A DNA stretch of 56,658 bases from Paracoccus cavernae (GTDB taxonomy: Bacteria; Pseudomonadota; Alphaproteobacteria; Rhodobacterales; Rhodobacteraceae), in the NCBI GenBank assembly GCA_030410095.1, contig JAUFRC010000001.1, forward strand, positions 3,480,001 to 3,536,658, written 5' to 3'. The first letter of the stretch is position 1; each line of letters starts with the position of its first letter. The translations under genes and the position numbers were made by a program. Of this stretch, positions 48,462 through 56,658 are shown piece by piece. The notes below the pieces were generated by a model. The model was not told where the DNA came from. It saw only the letters and a list, made by a program, of their open reading frames with translations, and made no database searches.

Positions 48462-49555
48462 GTGCGGTTGTCAAAGCGCGGGCAGGCTGAAACTGTGGGT
48501 GCAAAGCAAGCAAATGGGCTGCCGTCCGTTCCGGCGGAAAGCGAATGGGCAATGGCTGAGGACAGGACGAAAGCGGCGCAATACTTGGGGCAGCAGGGAC
48601 CAACAGACGGTCTTGCCGCCGAACAGCTGCGTGAGCCGGGCGGCGGTATTGCCGCGCGCGATGTGACGGTGACCTACCGCAACGGCCATACCGCCCTGCG
48701 TCATGCGAGTTTCCAGATCCCCAAGGGTACGGTCACGGCGCTGGTCGGCGTCAACGGCGCGGGGAAATCGACGCTTTTCAAGGCGATCATGGGATTCGTT
48801 CCCGCCGCGCAAGGCGAGATCAGCCTGCTCGGCATGAGCGTCAAAGAGGCGCTCAAGAAGAACCTCGTGGCCTATGTTCCCCAATCCGAAGAGGTCGATT
48901 GGACCTTTCCGGTTCTGGTCGAAGATGTGGTGATGATGGGCCGCTACGGCCATATGGGCTTTCTGCGCCGCCCCTCGCGCGCCGATCACGCCGCGGTCGA
49001 CACCGCCCTCGCGCGGGTCAATATGCAGGACTTCCGCCACCGCCAGATCGGCGAGCTTTCGGGCGGCCAGCGCAAGCGCGTTTTCTGGCGCGGGCACTGG
49101 CGCAGGACGGGCGGGTGATCTTGCTCGACGAGCCCTTTACCGGCGTCGACGTGAAGACCGAGGACCAGATCATCACCCTTCTGCGCGAGCTGCGCGACGA
49201 GGGGCGGGTGATGCTGGTCTCGACCCATAATCTCGGCTCGGTGCCGGAATTTTGCGACCGCGTGGTGCTGGTCAAGGGCACGGTTCTGGCTTACGGGCCG
49301 ACCGAAACCACCTTCACCCATGAAAATCTCGAAGCGGCTTTCGGCGGCGTGCTGCGCCATTTCACCATCGGCGGCGATGTGCTCCACGACGATGCCGATG
49401 CGCGCCAGATTTCGATCCTGACCGATGACGAGCGCCCCTTCGTGCGCTACGGCGACCGCACCCATACCCTGTCGGGGCCGGTCGAGGCAGAAGCGGAAGC
49501 CGCAGTGCAAGCGGTTGACGCGGCATCGGCGCCAGCGAAGGGAGCGCGGCAATGA
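48462..49555 (+). CDS. sitB: SitB-type metal ABC transporter ATP-binding protein, one frameshift
   Basis: Walker A ALVGVNGAGKSTLFKAIMG, Q-loop YVPQSEEVDW, signature ELSGGQRKR and Walker B VILLDEPFTGVD with the H-loop VSTHNL. The frame shifts near 49085 (KRVF-LARALAQDG). GTG 48462 would abut the sitA stop, but it adds ~60 low-complexity residues before the domain; ATG 48552 is the likelier start. The end overlaps sitC by 4 nt (ATGA). Confidence 0.92.
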
Positions 49556-50408
49556 GCACCCTGCTGGAGCCCTTCAACTATCTCTACATGACCAATGCGA
49601 TGTGGGTTTCGGCGCTTGTCGGCGGGGTCTGCGCCTTTCTGTCGGCTTTCCTCATGCTCAAGGGCTGGTCGCTGATTGGCGACGCGCTTTCTCATTCGGT
49701 CGTGCCGGGGGTGGCGGGCGCCTATATGCTGGGCCTGCCCTTCGCGCTGGGCGCGTTTCTCTCGGGCGGGCTGGCGGCGGCGGCGATGCTGTTCCTGTCC
49801 GAGCGTTCGGGCCTCAAGATCGATGTGGTGATCGGGATGATCTTCACCTCTTTCTTCGGGCTCGGCCTGTTCATGGTCTCGCTCAATCCGATGGCGATTT
49901 CGGTGCAGACCATCACCATGGGCAACATCCTGTCGATCACTCCCGAAGATACGCTGCAGCTCGTCATCATCGGCGTGGTCTCTCTCGCCGTGCTTTTGGC
50001 GAAATGGAAGGATCTGATGGTGGTTTTCTTCGACGAAAGCCATGCGCGGACCATCGGATTGCGGCCGGGCCTGCTCAAGGGCGTGTTCTTCATGCTGCTT
50101 TCGGCCTGCGTTGTCGCCGCCATGCAGACGGTCGGAGCCTTCCTTGTCGTCGCAATGGTGGTGACGCCCGGAGCGACCGCCTATCTGCTTTGCGACCGTT
50201 TCCAGCGGCTCATCCTGCTGTCGGTGGCGATCGGCGCGAGCACGAGCTTTGTCGGGGCCTATCTGTCCTATTTCCTTGATGGCGCGACCGGGGGATCATC
50301 GTCCTTTTGCAGACGCTGATCTTTCTGGCGGCCTTTGTCTGGGCCCCGAAATACGGGCTCCTCGCGGCCCGCGCCAAAGCGCGCGCGGCCTTGGCGGAGG
50401 GTTGCACC
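49552..50408 (+). CDS. sitC: SitC-type metal ABC transporter permease, frameshifted near its end
   Basis: ABC-3 family permease, about 285 residues, eight helices. SAFLMLKGWSLIGDALSHSV and AFLVVAMVVTPGATAYLL are the family hallmarks. The frame breaks in the G run at 50290-50294; with one G added it continues GGIIVLLQTLIFLAAFVWAP and KYGLLAARAKARAALAEG. In that frame no stop separates it from sitD, so either the stop has been lost with another indel or the genes are fused; I place the end at the sitD start. Confidence 0.85.
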
Positions 50409-51253
50409 ATGATCGACCCGACGCTGCCCTTCCAGTTTCCCTTCATGCAGAACGCCTTTCTGATCGCGGTGATCGTTTCGGTCCCGACGGCGCTTTTGTC
50501 CTGCTTTCTCGTGCTCAAGGGCTGGGCCTTGATGGGAGATGCGGTCAGCCATGCCGTGCTGCCCGGTGTCGTGCTTGCCTATATCTTCGGCTTTCCCCTG
50601 CTGCTCGGTGCTTTCGGCGCGGGCATGGTGACGGCGCTGGCGACGGGATTTCTGTCGGACAACAGCCGCGTCAAACAAGATACCGTCATGGGCGTGGTCT
50701 TCTCGGGCATGTTCGGTCTGGGGATCGTGCTTTACACCTCGATCACCTCGGATGTGCATCTCGACCATATCCTCTTCGGCAACATGCTCGGCGTCGGGCC
50801 CGAGGATCTGCGCACCGCGCTCTGGATCGCCGTTCCGGTGACGGCGGCTTTGCTGCTCAAATGGAAGGATCTGATGCTGCATGCCTTTGATCCCACGCAG
50901 GCGCGGGCATCGGGGCTGGCGGTGGGGGTCCTGCATTACGGGCTGCTCACCATCCTGTCGCTCACCATCGTCGCCACCATGAGCGCGACCGGCCTGATCC
51001 TCGCGGTGGGCCTGCTGATCGCTCCCGGCGCAATCGCCTTTTGCTGGTGCGCAGCTTCGGGCGCATGATGGTCGTGGCGGTCGCGGTCTGTATGGGCGCG
51101 ATGCTGGCGGGGGTCTATGCGAGCTTTTATCTCGACAGTGCGCCTGCACCGACCATCGTGCTGATCCTGAGCGCGATTTTCGTCGCGGCCTTCCTGCGGC
51201 GGCTGCGGCTCAATGCTCAAGCCGCCACGCGGATCGCGGCGAGCGAGGGCTGA
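50409..51253 (+). CDS. sitD: SitD-type metal ABC transporter permease, one frameshift
   Basis: Second ABC-3 permease. MIDPTLPFQFPFMQNAFLIA, LLSCFLVLKGWALMGDAVSH and SATGLILAVGLLIAPGAIAF. The frame breaks at 51039-51042 (one T short) and resumes LLVRSFGRMMVVAVAVCMGA to the end. With sitC it would form the heterodimeric membrane pore. Confidence 0.87.
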
Positions 51254-51259
51254 GGCGGC

Positions 51260-51293
51260 CCCCGCCGCGGTCAGGCCCTCTTGCCGCGGGGTC
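51260..51293. terminator. GC-rich hairpin between convergent sitD and DoxX genes
   Basis: GCCGCGG pairs with CCGCGGGG-type sequence across a loop of about 12 nt. No T-run, so function as terminator is uncertain. Confidence 0.35.
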
Positions 51294-51305
51294 CTTGTCC
51301 GCAGG

Positions 51306-51767
51306 CTAGAACTCGCGCCCGATCAGCCGGTCGACCGAGATCGGCCCGCCGCCCTTGACCGCGAAATAGGCGAAAGCGCCGAACCAGAGCGCGCCGAGCT
51401 GATAGCCCTCGCCGCGCGGGATCAGAACCGAGACCAGCATGACCGAGACCAGAATGGTCAGCGCCACCGCGCAGGGGCGGGTCAAAAGGCCCAAGATCAG
51501 CCCCGCCGCGGCAAAGCATTCGATGCCGACGACGAAATAGGCCCAGAACTGCGCAGGCTCGAGCCCGAGGTTCTGCATATGCGCGATATCGCGCGAGATA
51601 TCGCCCGCGCCGAAGAGCTTGGCATAGCCGAACTGCATCATCATCAGTCCGGCCAGAACCCGCAGAACCGTAAAGGCAATCGGGTCGAGAAAGTCGTACA
51701 AGCGGCGCAGGGGCGGGATAATCAGCGGTGTCGGGGTCACAATCGCCTCCGTTTCAAACAACCACAT
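51306..51767 (-). CDS. DoxX family membrane protein
   Basis: About 153 residues, intact, four membrane helices. FTVLRVLAGLMMMQFGYAKL is the DoxX start signature, followed by AYFVVGIECFAAAGLILGLL and ALTILVSVMLVSVLIP. DoxX proteins are loosely linked to quinol and sulfur redox processes; the exact role is not known. The start could be the ATG at 51767 or a few codons later. The 198-nt gap to the divergent antiporter holds both promoters. Confidence 0.85.
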   Translation of the reverse strand: MWLFETEAIVTPTPLIIPPLRRLYDFLDPIAFTVLRVLAGLMMMQFGYAKLFGAGDISRDIAHMQNLGLEPAQFWAYFVVGIECFAAAGLILGLLTRPCAVALTILVSVMLVSVLIPRGEGYQLGALWFGAFAYFAVKGGGPISVDRLIGREF

Positions 51768-51965
51768 TCCCTGAGACCGTGTATTTGTACAATTAACCTG
51801 TCAAGCATTCCGCTTTTCGGTTAGGGAACCGAAACCGCGCGAAATCCTTGCATCTGGGGCAGTTTGCGAACCGGCAGGTTCGACAAGCGGTCCGCAGGGA
51901 TGACGGGCGACTTTCTTTGCGATGCCGGTGGCCGGCATTTGGGTTTCACAACTAACGGGTGACAA

Positions 51966-53737
51966 ATGGCAGATCCAAGCCAAGCAGCTGACGCGGCCCA
52001 TGCCGCATTCGATCTGGTTCCGGTCGTGGTTCTTCTGGCGGCGGGCGTTTTTGCCGTGCCGCTGTTTCGCCGGATCGGGCTTGGCTCGGTTCTGGGCTAT
52101 CTCGCGGCGGGGCTTCTGGTCGGCCCCTTCGGTCTGGCCTTCTTTCATGATGCGCAATCCATCATCCATGTCGCCGAACTCGGCGTGGTGCTGTTCCTTT
52201 TCGTGATCGGCCTCGAAATGCAGCCCTCGCGCCTCTGGGTCATGCGCGGAGAGATTTTCGGCCTCGGGCTGGTGCAGGTCTGTCTGGCAATTGCGGTGCT
52301 GGTCTGGGTCGGCATCGTCCAGGGCTTTCCGATCGAGGCGAGCTTCATCGCGGGCACGGGCTTCGTCCTCACCTCGACCGCCATCGTCATGCAGGTTCTG
52401 GCCGAGCGCGGCGAGCTGAACCAACCCCACGGCCGAAAAATGGTCGCGGTCCTCTTGTTCGAGGATCTCGCCATCGTGCCGCTTCTGGCGCTGGTCGCCT
52501 TCCTTGCGCCGGGCGGGGTCGAGGCGACAATGGCGGACCGCATCTGGTCGATCGTGATCGGGCTAGGCGCCATTGCCGCGCTGGTCATTGCCGGCCGCTA
52601 TCTGCTTGATCCCATGTTTCGCATGCTCTCGCGCTTTGGCGCGCGAGGTGATGACGGCGGCGGCGCTTTTGGTGGCACTCGGCTCGGCGGTGCTGATGCA
52701 GGCGGGCGGCTTGTCGATGGCGATGGGGGCCTTCCTTGCGGGCGTCCTTTTGTCGGAATCGACCTTCCGTCACCAGCTCGAGGCCGATGTCGAACCCTTC
52801 CGCGGTCTGCTTCTGGGCCTCTTTTTCCTTGGGGTCGGCATGGCGCTCGACCTCAATATCATCCTCCAGAACTGGACCACGATCGTCATCTCGGTTCCGG
52901 CCTATATGATTCTCAAAATGGCGGTGATCTATAGCGTCGCGCGCCTGTTCAAGGCAGGGCACCGCGAGGCGCTCGACCGGATGGTGCTGATGGCGCAGGG
53001 CGGCGAATTCGCCTTTGTGCTTTACGCCAGCGCCACGAGCTTCGGCATTCTCACGCCGGAATGGAACGCCAACCTGACCGCGATCATCATCTTGTCGATG
53101 GTGCTGACGCCGCTGGTGCTGATCGTCAAGGAGCGCATCCAGAAGCCCGTCGAGGCCTCGACCGAAGGGCTGGACGGGGTCGAGGACAGCGAAGGCGCGG
53201 TGCTGATGATCGGCTTCGGCCGCATGGGGCAGGTGATCAGCCAGGCGCTTCTGGCGCGCGGCTACCACCTCTCGATCATCGAGACCAACCCCGACCAGAT
53301 CCGCGATGCCGAGGAATTCGGCTTCCGCGTCTTCTATGGTGACGGCAGCCGCGCCGATATCCTCCATGCCGCTGGTGCGGCCAAGGCCAAGCTGGTGATC
53401 GCTACCGCCGATGATGCGGATGCGACCGCGCGCACGGTCGAGGTGATGAAGCACGAATATCCGCTGGTGCCGGTTCTGGCGCGTGCACAGGATCGCGGCC
53501 ATGCGATCAAGCTGATGCAGCTCGGAGCCGATTACCAGATGCGCGAAACCTACGAGTGCGCAGGCGATTGCCGCCGAGGCCCTCTCGCGTCTTGGCGAAA
53601 GCGCCGAGGTCGTGGGCGAGGTCATGGCTGCCGTGCGCCAGCGCGACGCCGACCGGCTCGATGTCGAAAGCGTCGGCGGTCTGGGTGCGGGCAAGGATTA
53701 CCTCTACCGCAATGCCGCAAAGCCCGCCGGACACTGA
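51966..53737 (+). CDS. KefB/KefC-type cation:proton antiporter with RCK domain, frameshifted
   Basis: CPA2 family, about 590 residues. The N-terminal 12-helix exchanger domain (VLGYLAAGLLVGPFG, AELGVVLFLFVIGLEMQPSR and VLLFEDLAIVPLLALVAFLA) is followed by an RCK/TrkA-N nucleotide-binding domain (VLMIGFGRMGQVISQALLAR) with the switch AEEFGFRVFYGDGSR. Breaks near 52640 (two bases of a GC run) and 53560. Glutathione-gated in E. coli; gating here is unknown. No ancillary KefF/G gene nearby. Confidence 0.88.
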
Positions 53738-53768
53738 TCGCGAGCCGCAGGGTGCGCAAACCATGGGG

Positions 53769-53803
53769 AAGGCGTCATCCGTTCGGGTGGCGCCTTTCTC
53801 TTT
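53769..53803 (+). terminator. Rho-independent terminator after the antiporter
   Basis: AAGGCG-T-CATCCG, loop TT, CGGGTG-G-CGCCTT, then TCTCTTT. 32 nt after the stop of the antiporter gene. Confidence 0.7.
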
Positions 53804-54099
53804 GCCGCGGCGCGGCGAAGCAGCTTGCCCGAACGTCACCTGCGCCGCGGTTGCGCGGCGCGGCGGCGGGTCCGGAAACTGTCGCAAACCAATTGTGCAA
53901 AATGATGCGGTCCAATAAAACAAGGCGGGAACAACCCGCCCGCGATGGCGTTAACCCCGCAGCGACCATTTGCGGCCATTATCGCGAAGATCGCCCTGTT
54001 TTCGCGGCCTCGGGGTCGCGGCCGATTGTTTTTCATGACGGGTGCGCCGCAAAGCCAGGCCGGCATCAGCGCAGGCTCAGCAAGAAGGATATGCACCAG
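53804..54099. other. Intergenic region before the molybdenum hydroxylase operon
   Basis: About 295 nt, GC-rich at the left, AT-richer near 53880-53925 where a promoter is likely. No gene and no recognised operator. Confidence 0.45.
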
Positions 54100-55401
54100 A
54101 TGTTCAAATCCGTGGTCTTGGCGGTGCTCGGGGTCGGCGTGGTCGCGGCTGCGGGTTTCGGCCTTTACGCCTATCGCAGCCCGATCGAGGCGATGCAGCC
54201 CGCCGACCGCCCCGCTTTCGACGCGGCAACGATCGAAAAGGGGCGCATCCTCGCCTCGGCGGGCTATTGCGCGGAATGCCATACCGCGGCGGGCGGCAAG
54301 GCCTATGCGGGCAATTTCCCGATCGCATCGCCCTTCGGCACGATCTACGGCTCGAACCTGACGCCCGATCCCGAAACCGGCATCGGCCTGTGGTCGCCCG
54401 AAGCCTTCCGCCGCGCCATGCACGAGGGTGTCGACCGCGAAGGCGCGCGTCTTTTCCCCGCGATCCCCTTTGACCATTTCACCAAGATGACCGATGCGGA
54501 TGTCGATGCGGTCTATGCCTATATCATGTCCGAGGTCGAGCCGGTCCGTCAGGCGACGCTCGAGCCGACCATTCCCTTTCCGCTGAACCTGCGCTTCCTT
54601 CAGGCGGGCTGGGGCTCCTTTTCGTCGATTACGGCCGCTATCAGGATGATCCGTCGAAATCGGCGGAATGGAACCGCGGCGCCTATCTGGTCGAAGGGGT
54701 CGCCCATTGCGGCGCCTGCCATACGCCGCGCAACGCGCTCGGGGCCGAAAAGCGCGCCGAGCAATATGGCGGCGCGGTGGTCGACAGCTGGACCGCGCCC
54801 GCGCTGACTGCCGCAAACCCTTCGGGCGTGCCCTGGACGCAAGCGGAATTCGCGCGCTACCTCGTGACGGGGGCGGGCACATTCCACGGCGTTGCCGCCG
54901 GTCCGATGGGGCCGGTCGTCCATGGCGGGATTGCCGAGCTTCCCGAAAGCGATATTGCCGCGATCGCGACCTATCTCGGCGATATCGTCGGCGCACGAGG
55001 CCGATGCCCAGCAAAGCCCCGTGGTTCTGGCGAGCATCGCGGCCGGAAAGCCCGATCCCGCCTATCGTCAGGCCCTGGGCGAGCGGCTTTACGTCTCGGC
55101 CTGCGCATCATGCCATTACAGCGTGCCGGAAAACGGCGTGACGGCGGCGCGGCCCGATCTCGGGATCAATTCCGCCACGCGCGAGGCCGATCCCTCGAAC
55201 CTGATCCATGTCATCCTTGACGGGGTCGCGGTGAAAGAGGGCTCGGGCGGCGTTGTGATGCCCGCCTATCGCGAAGCCCTGAGCGACAGCCAGATCGCGG
55301 CGATTGCCGAATATCTGCGGGCCAGCCGGACCGGATTGCCCGCCTGGGAGAACCTCGACCAGCGCGTGGCGGATCTGCGCGCCCATGTCGGAACCCATTG
55401 A
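54100..55401 (+). CDS. Membrane-anchored triheme cytochrome c of a molybdenum hydroxylase, two frameshifts
   Basis: About 430 residues. MFKSVVLAVLGVGVVAAAGF anchors the protein in the membrane. Three heme c sites: CAECH, CGACH and CASCH, the arrangement of cytochrome subunits that take electrons from periplasmic aldehyde or isoquinoline-type oxidoreductases. The axial Met is probably in each downstream segment. Breaks at 54611-54614 (one G short) and about 54990. ATG 54100 is preferred to 54091 for spacing from AGAAGG. Followed by the FeS and Mo subunits. Confidence 0.9.
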
Positions 55402-55450
55402 CCACGGAACCATTGACGGTCCTGCGCGACCGGAGATCGAGGATGAAGCG

Positions 55451-55960
55451 ATGATCGAATTCACCATCAACGGCCGCGCGGTCAGTCTGGATGTCGATCC
55501 GGAGATGCCTTTGCTCTGGGCGATCCGCGACGAAGTCGGCCTCACTGGCACGAAATACGGCTGCGGTCAGGGGATGTGCGGGGCCTGCACCGTCCATGTG
55601 GGCGGTCGCCCGACGCGCAGCTGCATTACCGCCGTGAGCGATGTCGCGGGCGCGGTGATCACCACGATCGAAGGCCTCGACCCCGAAGGCAACCACCCCG
55701 TCCAGCAAGCATGGCGCAGCCTGCAGGTGCCGCAATGCGGCTATTGCCAGTCGGGCCAGATCATGACGGCGGCGGCGCTGCTCAAGGATGTGGCCGAGCC
55801 GAGCGATGCCGATATCGATGCGGTGATGACCGGCAATCTCTGCCGCTGCATGACCTATAACCGTATCCGCGCCGCCGTGCGTCAGGCCGCGACCCAGATG
55901 CGCGCCGATGCCGATGCCGGTGGCGGCGCATTCGTGACGGAGGATCGCCGCAATGGGTAA
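55451..55960 (+). CDS. [2Fe-2S] subunit of a xanthine dehydrogenase-family molybdenum hydroxylase
   Basis: 169 residues, intact. N-terminal plant-type cluster YGCGQGMCGACTVH with a later Cys in TRSCIT; C-terminal cluster with QCGYCQSG and LCRCMTY. Passes electrons from the Mo centre to the cytochrome. The stop overlaps the start of the Mo subunit by 8 nt. GAGGA lies 8 nt before the ATG. Confidence 0.95.
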   Translation: MIEFTINGRAVSLDVDPEMPLLWAIRDEVGLTGTKYGCGQGMCGACTVHVGGRPTRSCITAVSDVAGAVITTIEGLDPEGNHPVQQAWRSLQVPQCGYCQSGQIMTAAALLKDVAEPSDADIDAVMTGNLCRCMTYNRIRAAVRQAATQMRADADAGGGAFVTEDRRNG

Positions 55961-56658
55961 GATCGATCTGATCAAGGGCGGCGCGACAAGTGCCTCTGCT
56001 CCCGCAACCGCGGCGGCGATGGCCGTCAGCCGTCGGGGCTTTCTGGTCGGCATGGCCGCAAGCGTCGCCATGTTCGGCTTTCCGCGCGACGCTTTGGCCG
56101 CGATGGACCCCGCCCAGCCCCTTGGCGTGCCGCTGGAACCGGACGGCGCGGCATTCGAGCCGACCATCTGGTACTGGATCGACGGCGCGGGCCGGATCAA
56201 CGTCAACATCATCAATGCCGAAATGGGCCAGCATGTCGGCACCGGAGTCGCCCGCATCCTTGCCGCCGAACTGGGCGCGAATGGGATGATGTCGACATCA
56301 CCCATGTCGACAGCGACGCCAAATGGGGCACGATGGTCACGGGCGGCAGCTGGTCGATCTGGATGAGCTGGGGGATCTACCGGCAGGCCGCCGCCGCCGG
56401 ACGTACCGCGCTTATCGAAAAGGCCGCCGAAATCTGGGGCATTCCGGTCGCGGGCATCACTGTTGCCGATAGCGTCGTACGCGGGCCCGATGGCCGGAGC
56501 GCGAGCTTTGGCGAGCTGGTCTCGGCAGGCATCGCCGCAGCTTCACCGAAGACGAGCTGAAGGCTCTGCCCCTGCGGCCGGTCTCGAGCTGACCTTGCTG
56601 AAGCAGAGGTGCAGGCGCTCGATATCCGCGCCAAGACCACGGGGCAGGCGGTCTACGG
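55953..56658 (+). CDS. Molybdopterin-binding subunit (isoquinoline 1-oxidoreductase beta type), cut by window end
   Basis: TAT signal: SRRGFLVGMAASVAMFGF near residues 29-46, so the enzyme is exported folded. Then IWYWIDGAGRINVNIINAEM and GQHVGTGVARILAAELGANG, typical of the aldehyde oxidase/xanthine dehydrogenase large subunit of membrane-linked enzymes. Breaks near 56283 and 56540. The active-site Glu and the rest lie beyond 56658. Substrate unknown; an aldehyde or N-heterocycle is likely for this type. Confidence 0.88.

Noticed and set aside
53836..55014. 392-codon minus-strand frame
   Set aside because: Antisense to the triheme cytochrome, Arg-rich shadow.
55211..56305. 364-codon minus-strand frame
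   Set aside because: Antisense to the FeS and Mo subunits.

Overview
The window looks like a chromosomal stretch from an alphaproteobacterium of the Rhodobacterales, most likely Paracoccus or a close relative. The reasons are the rRNA operon order 23S-5S-tRNA-fMet, the high GC content, EcfG-type promoters, TctABC and DctBD-like genes, and the mix of IS21, IS3, IS110 and IS5 families. Many otherwise complete genes are broken by one-base gaps that adding one base to a homopolymer would repair, and the tRNA-fMet lacks one G in its acceptor stem. I read most of these as uncorrected sequencing errors and therefore call the housekeeping genes CDS, not pseudogenes.

Layout. (1) 1-3147: 3' end of an rRNA operon (23S, 5S, tRNA-fMet). 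(2) 3124-38379: a genomic island of about 35 kb. It is bounded by a 27-nt direct repeat of the 3' end of tRNA-fMet, with a large serine recombinase just inside the left end. A rho-independent terminator lies just outside the right end and was probably the rRNA operon terminator before the insertion. (3) 38380-39460: a GNAT acetyltransferase start cut by an IS3 fragment. (4) 39653-56658: ordinary chromosome with a tripartite tricarboxylate transporter operon (tctC-tctB-tctA-tctC) beside a DctBD-like two-component system, a SitABCD-type metal ABC transporter, DoxX, a KefB-type antiporter, and a three-gene molybdenum hydroxylase with a triheme cytochrome c (last gene cut by the window end).

Inside the island, the left half (5.4-18.1 kb) is mostly insertion sequences and broken genes: one full IS21, a solo IS21 end, and an IS110 nested in an IS3. 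Between them lie a cysteine-rich secreted protein, a glyoxalase-type protein and an ankyrin protein. The right half (18.4-36.3 kb) is a coherent stress cassette. It holds a PRC-barrel protein, a small hydrophilic protein, an HWE-family histidine kinase whose front was replaced by an IS21 fragment, a PPOX-family protein, an FAD oxidoreductase, a radical-SAM/UdgX DNA-repair pair, a ferritin-like protein, a 24-residue membrane peptide coupled to a larger membrane protein, the exonuclease-ligase-helicase-PdeM DNA-damage cluster, and a large KatE-type catalase. Two perfect and two near matches to the alphaproteobacterial general-stress promoter (GGAAC, 16-17 nt, CGTT or GGTT) lie in front of these genes, so the cassette looks like a mobile part of an EcfG general stress regulon. 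Degenerate IS1111-type and IS5-type elements close the island on the right.

No CRISPR array, conjugation module or phage structural gene was seen.
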